Virus record (IMG/VR): IMGVR_UViG_3300042300_000422
Coordinates: 1 to 22,126 of that record
Strand: one strand, 5' to 3'
Source of the DNA: a virus
DNA length: 22,126 nt
Under the pieces are notes generated by a model. It saw nothing but the letters and a program-made list of their open reading frames with translations, searched no databases and had not been told where the DNA came from. The translations under genes and the position numbers were made by a program. Positions 15,835 to 22,126 of the stretch are shown here, piece by piece. Position 1 is the stretch's first letter, and every line of letters starts with the position of its first letter.

Positions 15835-16713
15835 TTACACGATCCGAACGAGCGAACTGGCCGATCCCTTTGCCGCACCGTAGATGAGGCAATAGGTGCG
15901 CTGCACGCTGCCGGTCACGAGCGAGTAGCTCTCGCGAACCTGGAGCGACAGACCGCTCTTGGCTTCCGTCACGTTGGCAACGGTGCCGCTGAACTCAACA
16001 TTAGGAATCTCGGGCAGACGAGCCGCCACGATGATCGCTTCCTGTTGGGCGATGAATCCTTTGGATACCGCAGAAGGCAGCGAAGCGTAGTTAAATACGT
16101 TCACGCCGTGCACTTCGCCGATGCTAGATCCGCCGACGAGGTCGGTGGAGCGCTGGGCGTTTGCCACGACAACGGTGTCTTTCGACAGGTTGGCGTAGTT
16201 AGTGGGGCTGAGAACGGCGAACCGTCCACCCATAGGAGCCTTTGCGCTGTTCAACTGAGCCGCGATGTCGACGATGGAACCAAAGGTCACTGCACCGGCC
16301 GCGATGGTGGCGGTCGTTGTGTAGTTGCTGTTGGTGACCAACGCGAGAACGGTATCCACCATGCTCTTTCCGAGAGCGTGGGCCGCTTGCGCTGCAAAGC
16401 GCTCGACCAAGTTGATCGAGGAGCTGGTGCGCTCGTCATCATTCAAAGCGTAGGAAACGTGCTTAAAGTTGGAGAGCGTCACAACCACATCAGTCTGGGT
16501 TGCGTCGCCAGCCACGTATCCGGCCGTGCTGGAATAATCCGAGGCAGACTGGATCGAGACGGTGTGGGTTACGATCGCGTCACCCTTGCGGGCGGTAGCG
16601 TCCGAAAAATCGGAAACGCCGGAAGCGATCCATGAGTAGTTTTCAACCAGCAATTCGAGAGCACGTTGTGCTACGACTTTGCCGTTGCTCGTTGTTGCGA
16701 GGCTATTTGCCAT
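15835..16713 (-). CDS. Major capsid protein, P22 coat-like (HK97 fold)
   Basis: This 292-residue protein forms the head shell. The pattern fits the P22 coat-protein family. It has an N-terminal helix ending in ENYSWIASGVSDFS, then a GDAIVTHTVSI strand, then the NFKHVSYALNDDERT..VERFAAQAAHALGKSMVDTVL block at 82-123. Later come the GGRFAVLSPTNYANL and GSSIGEVHGVNVF regions (162-207). The start is well supported: ATG with AAGGA seven bases upstream, the clearest ribosome site in the head genes and fitting for the most abundant virion protein. It follows the protease directly, and no lambda gpD-like decoration gene is present between them. A hairpin terminator lies just downstream. Confidence 0.88.
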   Translation of the reverse strand: MANSLATTSNGKVVAQRALELLVENYSWIASGVSDFSDATARKGDAIVTHTVSIQSASDYSSTAGYVAGDATQTDVVVTLSNFKHVSYALNDDERTSSSINLVERFAAQAAHALGKSMVDTVLALVTNSNYTTTATIAAGAVTFGSIVDIAAQLNSAKAPMGGRFAVLSPTNYANLSKDTVVVANAQRSTDLVGGSSIGEVHGVNVFNYASLPSAVSKGFIAQQEAIIVAARLPEIPNVEFSGTVANVTEAKSGLSLQVRESYSLVTGSVQRTYCLIYGAAKGSASSLVRIV

Positions 16714-16734
16714 AGTTCTATCCTTCTTTCTTAG

Positions 16735-17628
16735 TTATCGTGCGAGCTTGATTTGGTTGAAAATCTCCGCCGCACGACGGGGATCTTTTTCTGCGTTAAA
16801 CTTCGCGAGAAGTTCATTACGAGAAAGGGGTTTGGCTTCGCTGATCTCAACGGGCTGGGTGCCTTTGCTGGCTTCCAGCTCGACAGTGAGGCGAGCGAGC
16901 TTGGTTTCGAGAGCGACGATCTTGTCGTTAGATTCTAAATCGGCCTTGGCTTCGGGAGCGGGAGCTTCCGCAACTGCGGGTGCTTCTTCTGCCACGGGTG
17001 CTTCGGCTACTGCGGGAGCTTCTTCGACCACGGCTTCAAACTTGGCGGCAAATTTGCCGACGAGTTCGTCGATCCGGGCGGAGAGAGCGGCGATGGCCTG
17101 CTCGGCATTAAACGCCGGGGCCGCCGGTGCTTCGGGCGCGGCTTCGATAACCGGCGCTGATTCTTTTACGGTTGTGTCCATATTAAGCGATTTGCGTGTG
17201 TCAACCCGTGCAGAATAAACGCCTGTCGGATTGGCTGCTGGGGTAGTCACGAGATCGACGGAGTAGAGCGTGCTGACGTCAGCCAGTTGAGTGCCGTCCT
17301 CTGCCATCCTGGGCACGCCACTGAAGCTGATGGAAAATCCGATTTGCCCAGGGAGGGTGCCAATTAGTTCGCTGAAATAGGCAAAGCCTTCGTGGCTTTC
17401 AAATAAGGTGAGATCCGCACGGACGCGACCGCCGTCTAAGGTAAAGTTTTCTAGGTATCCGATGATGTTAGAAACGCTAGAACTGTGGTCAGAGAGTACC
17501 TTTACTTGGCCGAGATCGTTTCCGGCCCGGACGACTTGTTCCAGAGTGTCTGCGTCGATGACCATCCCGTGACCCAAAGCAGGGCCAGCGGTGATGACGG
17601 AAATTCCCTTAAATAGTTTTTGAGCCAT
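16735..17628 (-). CDS. Prohead protease with fused scaffold-like C-terminus
   Basis: This 297-residue protein probably acts inside the prohead, cleaving internal proteins during maturation. Residues 1-140 resemble a phage prohead protease domain. There is a candidate catalytic His48 in LSDHSS, a serine in the GFSISFSG strand (97-104), and an acidic residue D125 in SVDLVTTPAANP, where relatives often have Glu. Residues 155-230 are low complexity, built from Glu-Ala-Pro-Val repeats. Residues 232-297 form a charged helix/coiled coil (LETKLARLTVELEAS) typical of scaffold (delta) segments. The same polypeptide therefore appears to supply protease and scaffold. The start is ATG with only a weak ribosome site and lies in a hairpin. 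The gene ends 21 bases before the capsid gene. The exact catalytic serine is uncertain. Confidence 0.75.
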   Translation of the reverse strand: MAQKLFKGISVITAGPALGHGMVIDADTLEQVVRAGNDLGQVKVLSDHSSSVSNIIGYLENFTLDGGRVRADLTLFESHEGFAYFSELIGTLPGQIGFSISFSGVPRMAEDGTQLADVSTLYSVDLVTTPAANPTGVYSARVDTRKSLNMDTTVKESAPVIEAAPEAPAAPAFNAEQAIAALSARIDELVGKFAAKFEAVVEEAPAVAEAPVAEEAPAVAEAPAPEAKADLESNDKIVALETKLARLTVELEASKGTQPVEISEAKPLSRNELLAKFNAEKDPRRAAEIFNQIKLAR

Positions 17629-17641
17629 GCCCGCGCATGGC
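17624..17641 (-). promoter_or_regulatory. Hairpin covering the protease start codon
   Basis: A perfect 7-base inverted repeat, GCCATGC and GCATGGC with a 4-base loop, lies here. In the mRNA the downstream arm contains the AUG of the prohead protease gene (17626-17628). Such a hairpin could hide the start until ribosomes ending the upstream membrane-protein gene at 17650 melt it. The structure is read directly from the sequence; its role is inference. Confidence 0.45.
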
Positions 17642-17649
17642 GTGTCAAA

Positions 17650-17907
17650 TTACTCTTGCGGAGGAAGCGGAGGAGTTAGGTGGGCGTTAATCTTTTTTAA
17701 CTCGTAAGTGGATTTTTCTAGTTCCGCGATCGCCTTCTTGAGTAATTCCTCGCTACGAGTTGATGAGTTCGCAATCTGAAAAACAAACACGGGCAAAAGC
17801 AAGAGCAGTACCCCCAACACGAAAGCTGCGACAATAAGTAAGCTATATACAATTCCTCCTACGCCTTCCATTCCCCCAGCCTGCTCCCACTCGGCAGGCT
17901 TAATCAA
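17650..17907 (-). CDS. Small single-span membrane protein
   Basis: This is an 85-residue protein of unrecognised family. Residues about 18-45 form one long hydrophobic segment (IVYSLLIVAAFVLGVLLLLL and onward) that should cross the inner membrane. A helical, charged stretch follows (SEELLKKAIAELEKSTYELKKI, about 51-74) that could be a coiled coil, and the protein ends in PPLPPQE. As given it starts with TTG directly after the portal stop. An in-frame ATG at 17871 (73 residues) keeps the whole membrane segment and may be the true start. Lambda has no membrane protein between portal and protease. It could help tether assembling heads to the membrane or be an unrelated passenger, and it is too far from any lysis genes to call it a holin. 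Confidence 0.6.
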   Translation of the reverse strand: MIKPAEWEQAGGMEGVGGIVYSLLIVAAFVLGVLLLLLPVFVFQIANSSTRSEELLKKAIAELEKSTYELKKINAHLTPPLPPQE

Positions 17908-19515
17908 CTACTTTCTCTTTTTTGTTTTTGGCTTTGCCCCGATCCCGATCGCTTTCACCACCATATTCATCTCTTTTGGGGTAAGGTTAAAATCTGGCTC
18001 GTCGCGCATTGTAAAGGTTTCTGTGGATGGAACGGATGCCTTTACCGGCTCAATCGCTTCCTCAAGCTGGGGCTGAACGGTCGTATCCTCTGGCAACGGT
18101 GCGGCTGGTGGCGTGGCAGCCACGGGTTCAGCAGGAGCTGCGGGTGCGCCAGTGATCTGCACGTCTGCCATAGTCAGCCCAGCTTCCTGTGCCTTTTGCT
18201 TAATGTAGATCTGCTCGGCAATCTTCTGATTTACGATCTCCTGCCAATCCGATCCGCGCTCTGCGCTAATATCGGCCAGAGTCTTAATCCCCATCTTTAG
18301 ATCTTCCCGGTCAGCGGCGCTGTCCCGGCCGGCGTCGATCGTAGTGCGGGCTGGGGTGTGATAGACCGCTTCCCACCACATCGCCATTCCCCTGGGCGGA
18401 GTCAGATCGCCACGTTTGATCGCCTTGGCCAGTGCCCACTTGCGAACCCGTTTCAGCATCTGCTCGATCACCGCGTCTGAAATCTCATCGAATCGGCGTT
18501 GAGCCTGGGCGAGAACGAACCGCTGGCTGGGGCCGGTCAGCTCATTGGGCGACCAGATGTAGGCGTAAGGAACGCCAAGCCCGGACGCCACTGCCCGGAT
18601 GTACTGATCCATGTGTTGTTGGAGATTCTGGCTGGGTCGATCGTTTTTGATCTCCCGCAGCGTCTTGCCCATCGGCACATTGACCAAGGCGCCACCGCCG
18701 AAAAGGTTGTCGGTCGTTAGGTTTGTTGAATCAGTCTCTGTCGGGTTAAAGAATCCAGGGCCAGAGTTGGTTGTCGATTCAATAGCCATGCCGATCTGCC
18801 CTGCCCGCTTACAGGCCAGCATCTCGTAGTCTAGAATCTCGTCACGATCCAGTAGCAGATTGATGCAGGATGCGAGCTTCGATAGTGACCGCACTTCGTC
18901 TGCCCTATCCCGCTCTGCCAACAGAATGAGATCAGCAGCCTGCACTTCTGTGAACGTGTCGCCGTTTATCCCAGTGCGAATGTAGTAGCTCAAAGGCCGC
19001 CCAAACTTGTTCATGCGAACGCCGTCGAAAATCTTGGCGTCGTCCTTCACATAAGACGGAGTTTCGCAGCGGTGCCCTTCCACCATCTGCAACATCGGCC
19101 AGCCGTCGCCGTTATCGGTTAAAAGAATGAATATCTCGTTATCACGCAACATCGTGCGGGTGGCCACTTGCTGCATCGCTTGGTAAGTAAGAATCCCGCG
19201 AACGTCACAAGAGCCTTCCCACATCGCCAGCCACTCCTCGGTCGCCTTGTTCCAGCCCTCGTCCTTTGTGCGTGCCTGGCATTTGATGCCGGCGCCGATC
19301 GCGTTCCGCGTCATCGTATCAATCGCCCCGCGAACGATAGCACTATTGTAACAAAGCCAGCGGGATAGTGCGGCGATCGATTGCCGAGATGCAGAGCTGA
19401 CGTCCAGCTTTGTGTCGGCCAGTTGAGCGTCTACCCAGCGGCGTTTGCGTGGATCGTGCCGGGCGGCATTAACCATGCGCGACCAGCTCGAAATCACTTT
19501 GCCGACTATGTCCAT
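17908..19515 (-). CDS. Portal protein, lambda gpB family
   Basis: This 535-residue protein is the ring at the capsid vertex through which DNA enters and to which the tail attaches. It matches the lambda-type portal pattern (Phage_portal_2): a basic N-terminus (RHDPRKRRW), then SRWLCYNSAIVRGAIDTMTRNAIGAGI-like text around residues 50-76. Later come the ASGLGVPYAYIWSPNELTGP segment around 310 and the FDEISDAVIEQML helix. Its length is almost that of lambda gpB (533). Residues about 450-490 are rich in Ala and Pro, and the protein ends in a lysine-rich tail (KPKTKKRK). The ATG start lies one base after the previous stop. The next gene begins immediately after the TAG stop. Confidence 0.93.
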   Translation of the reverse strand: MDIVGKVISSWSRMVNAARHDPRKRRWVDAQLADTKLDVSSASRQSIAALSRWLCYNSAIVRGAIDTMTRNAIGAGIKCQARTKDEGWNKATEEWLAMWEGSCDVRGILTYQAMQQVATRTMLRDNEIFILLTDNGDGWPMLQMVEGHRCETPSYVKDDAKIFDGVRMNKFGRPLSYYIRTGINGDTFTEVQAADLILLAERDRADEVRSLSKLASCINLLLDRDEILDYEMLACKRAGQIGMAIESTTNSGPGFFNPTETDSTNLTTDNLFGGGALVNVPMGKTLREIKNDRPSQNLQQHMDQYIRAVASGLGVPYAYIWSPNELTGPSQRFVLAQAQRRFDEISDAVIEQMLKRVRKWALAKAIKRGDLTPPRGMAMWWEAVYHTPARTTIDAGRDSAADREDLKMGIKTLADISAERGSDWQEIVNQKIAEQIYIKQKAQEAGLTMADVQITGAPAAPAEPVAATPPAAPLPEDTTVQPQLEEAIEPVKASVPSTETFTMRDEPDFNLTPKEMNMVVKAIGIGAKPKTKKRK

Positions 19516-19516
19516 T

Positions 19517-19834
19517 TTAGTAGGTGGTTTCCTTGAACCGTGGGTAAGTGACTAGGCTCTGGTCGCCCGTAAAGATTGCGGCCACTTCGGCATCATTCTT
19601 TCCTTGGATCAAACGCCAGCCGTCCAGAGCTGCTTTCGCCACCTCAACGGGAGTGATCCCGGCGGTGACTTGGTAGCTAAACGATTTGCCAGCCACGCTT
19701 GCGTTAATCATTGTCCGGCCTCCGTTTTGAAAAACGGTTGCTTGTCCAGCGGCAATAGACTCCAAGGCCAGCAGCAACGCGGTTGCGTTTTTGCTGCTCT
19801 GAATCCAAAGGGAAAAAAGGAGAGCACGATCCAC
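19517..19834 (-). CDS. Putative gpW-like head-completion protein
   Basis: This is a 105-residue protein between the large terminase and the portal, the position lambda gpW occupies. gpW plugs the portal after packaging and prepares the head for tail joining. The layout resembles gpW: an N-terminal helix (about 12-28), a short beta hairpin (TVFQNGGRTMINASV, 33-47), and a C-terminal helix (62-78), followed by a tail ending in PRFKETTY. It is longer than lambda gpW (68 residues). The start is GTG, 22 bases after the terL stop, with GGAG very close upstream. One base separates its stop from the portal start. The function is inferred from synteny and this weak pattern, so an unrelated small connector protein is possible. 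Confidence 0.55.
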   Translation of the reverse strand: MDRALLFSLWIQSSKNATALLLALESIAAGQATVFQNGGRTMINASVAGKSFSYQVTAGITPVEVAKAALDGWRLIQGKNDAEVAAIFTGDQSLVTYPRFKETTY

Positions 19835-19856
19835 GACTCCGTTCCCATCGTGTCAA

Positions 19857-21596
19857 TCATACCTTCGCCTCCTGTGCCATCGCTGCTTCCGCTTGAATCA
19901 CCTTCCCCCACACTGCAAATCCAGCGAGGTATGTTTCGCAGTCATACAAGTGGTCTTGTCTGCCTTTGACCCGAATCCACTCATAAACGTCCTTGCCGGT
20001 CTTGCGGTTAATCCGATGCGCCTTTCTATGGCTGGCCATGTGCTCGCGGTATTCTGGGCTGACGTCATGGGCCACTTCCCAGATCGGCCCCTGCCCTCTC
20101 CGCAACCAAGCCAGCAAATCTTGGCAAGCCGGCGAGCTGAGAAGGAGCAAGCGACAGCCTGCGTCCGTTGGCTGATCCGAGCTATGCACTGACTTCATCC
20201 GACCACCCTGCCCTTCGATGTAGAAAAACTGCCGCTCCTCTCCCTTGATTGCTACCCAGCCGTAACGTGCCGCGCACCTGTAAGTGTCCTGGGTTTCGTA
20301 ACCTGAATCGATACAAGTGTGGATCGGTTTAACGCCTAACTCGGCCAGTGTTTGTGCGATGTCCTCAATCGTTCGCCGACGGCCTTCTTCGATAAGCCTG
20401 CTCGATCCGTCCCTTGCGAACGCACGTACCACAAACCAGAACTCGTCGATCTGCCTGTCGATTGCAGCCAGCTTAATGTGATCCGTTTCCCACTCCTGCT
20501 TTTTGGCAAAGGCTCCGGGCGGGATATTGTTTAGCTCGTTGTCGTCGAACTGATCTTCCCACGGCATCGCGCTCCACCCGTTCACCCAACCTTGCAACCC
20601 GTGCAAATAATGCTTTTCCGTCAAAAACTTTTTAGCGCAATCAGCGAACGTAATTGTCGGTGAGTACCAGCTCGGCAGGCGAAACGATCGACGGCCAACC
20701 TCCGAGCTTGCGTTTGCCGCCACCCACTTTCCCTGCTCGATCGATTGGCGGCGATTGCGCTCACTCCACGGTGCGTCGCAATTAGTGCAGTAGTAGGAGG
20801 CAGTTTCGGTCACCTTTCGCATGTCCCATTTACCATCCTCTGACCTTGCCGTTTCATCCCATCGGATCTGCCCAAACTCCATCGCCTGAAACTCTCCGCA
20901 AGCATGGCAAGGCACATGGAAAGTTTCCTGCGTCCCGGCTTGGTAATTGATCCAGATGTCGCCGGTGTTGAGCGTCGGGGTAGACGTCAGAACGTGCTTG
21001 CGTTGTGGGAACGCCTTTGTCCGTTCCAACGCCAGCGAGTAAGCGGCCGCATCCTTTTCGGATGGAGCTGCAAAAGAATCCAGCTCATCCAGCACAGCGA
21101 TGCAGATCGGGCGTGAGGAAAGATTGGCCGGACTGTTACTGCCAACCAGAGAAAGCGTCATCGTTGCGAACTGCATCTCTAGAATCTTTAGGTCGTCCAG
21201 ATCTTGCGGGAACAGTCGCTTCACCGGCTTGCACTTTTCAAAGATCGGAGTCAGTCGCGTCTCGCTATATGACCTAGCCAGATCCGCGTTTGGCATGACG
21301 AGCAGTGCAGGCGCTGGATCGTTTGCGATTCTGTACGCCAGCCAGATGGCCAGCGTCAGCGTTTTGCCTGTTTGCGATCCCCAGCAAAGCGTCACCGTGT
21401 GAACGCCCGGATCGGCCAGTGCTTCCAGCACGCCCCGCACGTAAGGCGTCCACGTCGTGTTATATAAACCCGGCCGAGCCGTTAGCCTGCTGTCCAGTTG
21501 GATGTTTCGCTCCGCCCACTCGATTACCCCTGGCGGCTTTTCGTAATGCCAGCGGATGCGTGCTCGCCGGCGTAGCTCCTCTTGAGCCTTGGTCAC
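19857..21596 (-). CDS. terL: Large terminase subunit, lambda gpA family (TerL)
   Basis: This 579-residue packaging ATPase and nuclease drives DNA into the prohead and cuts concatemers. The ATPase domain has a Walker A-like loop GSQTGKT at 73-79, a Walker B LDELD at 169-173, and a coupling motif LTSTPT at 203-208. A zinc-ribbon insertion follows, with CHAC at 230-233 and CTNC at 270-273, as is typical of the GpA family. The C-terminal nuclease half has candidate metal ligands at D380 (AAID), D430 (CIDSG) and D548/D552 (QDHLYDCE). The start is GTG, overlapping the terS stop, with GAGG about eight bases upstream. The length is a little under lambda gpA (641 residues). The gpA type suggests cos-like packaging by analogy, but no cos site was identified here. 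Confidence 0.95.
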   Translation of the reverse strand: MTKAQEELRRRARIRWHYEKPPGVIEWAERNIQLDSRLTARPGLYNTTWTPYVRGVLEALADPGVHTVTLCWGSQTGKTLTLAIWLAYRIANDPAPALLVMPNADLARSYSETRLTPIFEKCKPVKRLFPQDLDDLKILEMQFATMTLSLVGSNSPANLSSRPICIAVLDELDSFAAPSEKDAAAYSLALERTKAFPQRKHVLTSTPTLNTGDIWINYQAGTQETFHVPCHACGEFQAMEFGQIRWDETARSEDGKWDMRKVTETASYYCTNCDAPWSERNRRQSIEQGKWVAANASSEVGRRSFRLPSWYSPTITFADCAKKFLTEKHYLHGLQGWVNGWSAMPWEDQFDDNELNNIPPGAFAKKQEWETDHIKLAAIDRQIDEFWFVVRAFARDGSSRLIEEGRRRTIEDIAQTLAELGVKPIHTCIDSGYETQDTYRCAARYGWVAIKGEERQFFYIEGQGGRMKSVHSSDQPTDAGCRLLLLSSPACQDLLAWLRRGQGPIWEVAHDVSPEYREHMASHRKAHRINRKTGKDVYEWIRVKGRQDHLYDCETYLAGFAVWGKVIQAEAAMAQEAKV

Positions 21597-22072
21597 AGAG
21601 CTGCCTCAACCTGGCGCATGATCTGCCCGACTTCGTTCTCAACCTCTGCCTCTACTTCAACCGCTGGGCGATTGGCACATATCGGGGCCAACCGCTTCGC
21701 CATTCCTTTGAGTAGTGGCACAAGTGCGTTATCCCTTGCCGCCAGTACCTTGTCGGCTTCGTCCACCGGCACCATCGTGCCCTCTGCTTGGTCAATGTCT
21801 GGCCGGTCGCCCTTCATTCTGCGTAACGCCTCGACCAGCTTTGTGTAGTTACTGATCAGCTCCGAGCGGTCGGCCCGCGTGTCGTCCTTTGCCGATTCGC
21901 CTAGGCTCGCCGCCAGATCCTCAAGTCGCTGGATCTCCACGTCCAACCCGCCGCCCTTTGCCTTGACGAGCGGCTGCGCCTCGACCTTCTTGCGCTGAAG
22001 GTAGACGGTGGCGCGGGATTTACCCGTAGCCGCCATCGCCCTCTTAACGTCGTGATTAACTGGCCTACCCAT
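21593..22072 (-). CDS. terS: Small terminase subunit (TerS)
   Basis: This is a 159-residue protein read as the DNA-recognition subunit of the packaging motor, which binds phage DNA and hands it to the large subunit. Residues 2-30 (GRPVNHD.. through the GKSRATVYLQRKK stretch) look like a small helix-turn-helix typical of terminase small subunits. The middle (about 43-90) is charged and helical, suiting oligomerisation, and the C-terminus is acidic. The ATG at 22072 is preferred because it opens directly on GRPVN. An in-frame TTG at 22081 would add three residues, and neither start has a clear Shine-Dalgarno. The stop overlaps the large terminase start by four bases (GTGA). The assignment rests mainly on this position and on the HTH, because TerS sequences are poorly conserved. 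Confidence 0.75.
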   Translation of the reverse strand: MGRPVNHDVKRAMAATGKSRATVYLQRKKVEAQPLVKAKGGGLDVEIQRLEDLAASLGESAKDDTRADRSELISNYTKLVEALRRMKGDRPDIDQAEGTMVPVDEADKVLAARDNALVPLLKGMAKRLAPICANRPAVEVEAEVENEVGQIMRQVEAAL

Positions 22073-22126
22073 AAGACACAACTATTGCGGGGCCACACTC
22101 AAGGAATTTACGGGAGTCGTTTCCAC

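Noticed and set aside
15768-15878. Upstream extension of the large glycosyltransferase frame into the capsid gene
   Set aside because: The extra residues (starting MRQRDRPV) are encoded by the hairpin and the capsid 3' end. The GT-A fold begins right after the ATG at 15767.
16045-16635. 196-codon open frame on the plus strand opposite the capsid gene
   Set aside because: It is antisense to the well-supported capsid gene, its translation is Arg/Gly/Val-rich without a recognisable fold, and there is no ribosome site. It is a by-product of the codon pattern of the coding strand.
17177-17204. Promoter-like TTGACA, 16 bases, TATGGA inside the protease gene (minus strand)
   Set aside because: The -10 is a poor match, it is inside coding sequence, and only one box is good. 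Chance occurrence is likely, though it lies just before M150 of the scaffold half.
19708-19911. Alternative 67-codon minus-strand frame beginning inside the terL 3' end
   Set aside because: It overlaps the gpW-like gene in another frame and has a low-complexity start (GEGDSSGSSDGTGGEG). The gpW-like frame fits both synteny and fold pattern better.
1-22126. CRISPR array, tRNA, integrase, lysis genes or anti-phage defence island
   Set aside because: None seen: there are no regularly spaced repeats, no cloverleaf sequence, and every sizeable stretch is filled by co-directional late phage genes.

Overview
This window is a 22 kb stretch of the late (virion structure and assembly) region of a tailed phage or prophage. 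All 22 genes lie on the minus strand, so transcription runs from high to low coordinates. They are packed end to end with 1-22 base gaps or 4-8 base overlaps. The largest gap is about 67 bases. I see no lysis, integration, replication, tRNA or bacterial housekeeping genes, so I cannot say whether this is a free phage or an integrated prophage. The host cannot be named. Many starts carry a recognisable Shine-Dalgarno, which points to an ordinary bacterial host. No tail sheath gene is visible and there is a tape measure gene, which suggests a non-contractile (siphovirus-like) tail.

The layout in transcription order starts with DNA packaging and head genes (22072 down to 15835). These are a small terminase, a lambda gpA-type large terminase, a short gpW-like head-completion candidate, a lambda-type portal, a small single-span membrane protein, a prohead protease fused to a scaffold-like tail, and a P22-type major capsid protein. 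A strong hairpin (15785-15814), probably a leaky terminator, follows the capsid gene.

Next comes an unexpected three-gene cassette (15767 down to 12420). It encodes a 715-residue protein with two glycosyltransferase domains separated by a TPR-like region, a second glycosyltransferase of the 'EDD' type, and a class I SAM methyltransferase. The genes overlap one another and sit between the capsid gene and the head-tail/tail genes. The best reading is a glycan-building and O-methylating module made together with the virion, plausibly to decorate capsid or tail proteins. This is the most interesting part of the window.

The tail genes follow (12408 down to the left edge). They comprise two connector/terminator candidates, two small tail proteins with near-identical translation leaders, a tail-assembly protein, a minor tail protein, a 471-residue tape measure, and four unrecognised distal tail genes. 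After these come a 789-residue tail fibre/receptor-binding candidate, a 460-residue beta-rich protein, a small baseplate-like beta protein, a repetitive 434-residue fibre, and the start of one more gene cut by the window edge. Base composition falls sharply inside the 460-residue gene, and the last genes carry repeats, as expected for the fast-evolving, mosaic host-recognition end of a phage.
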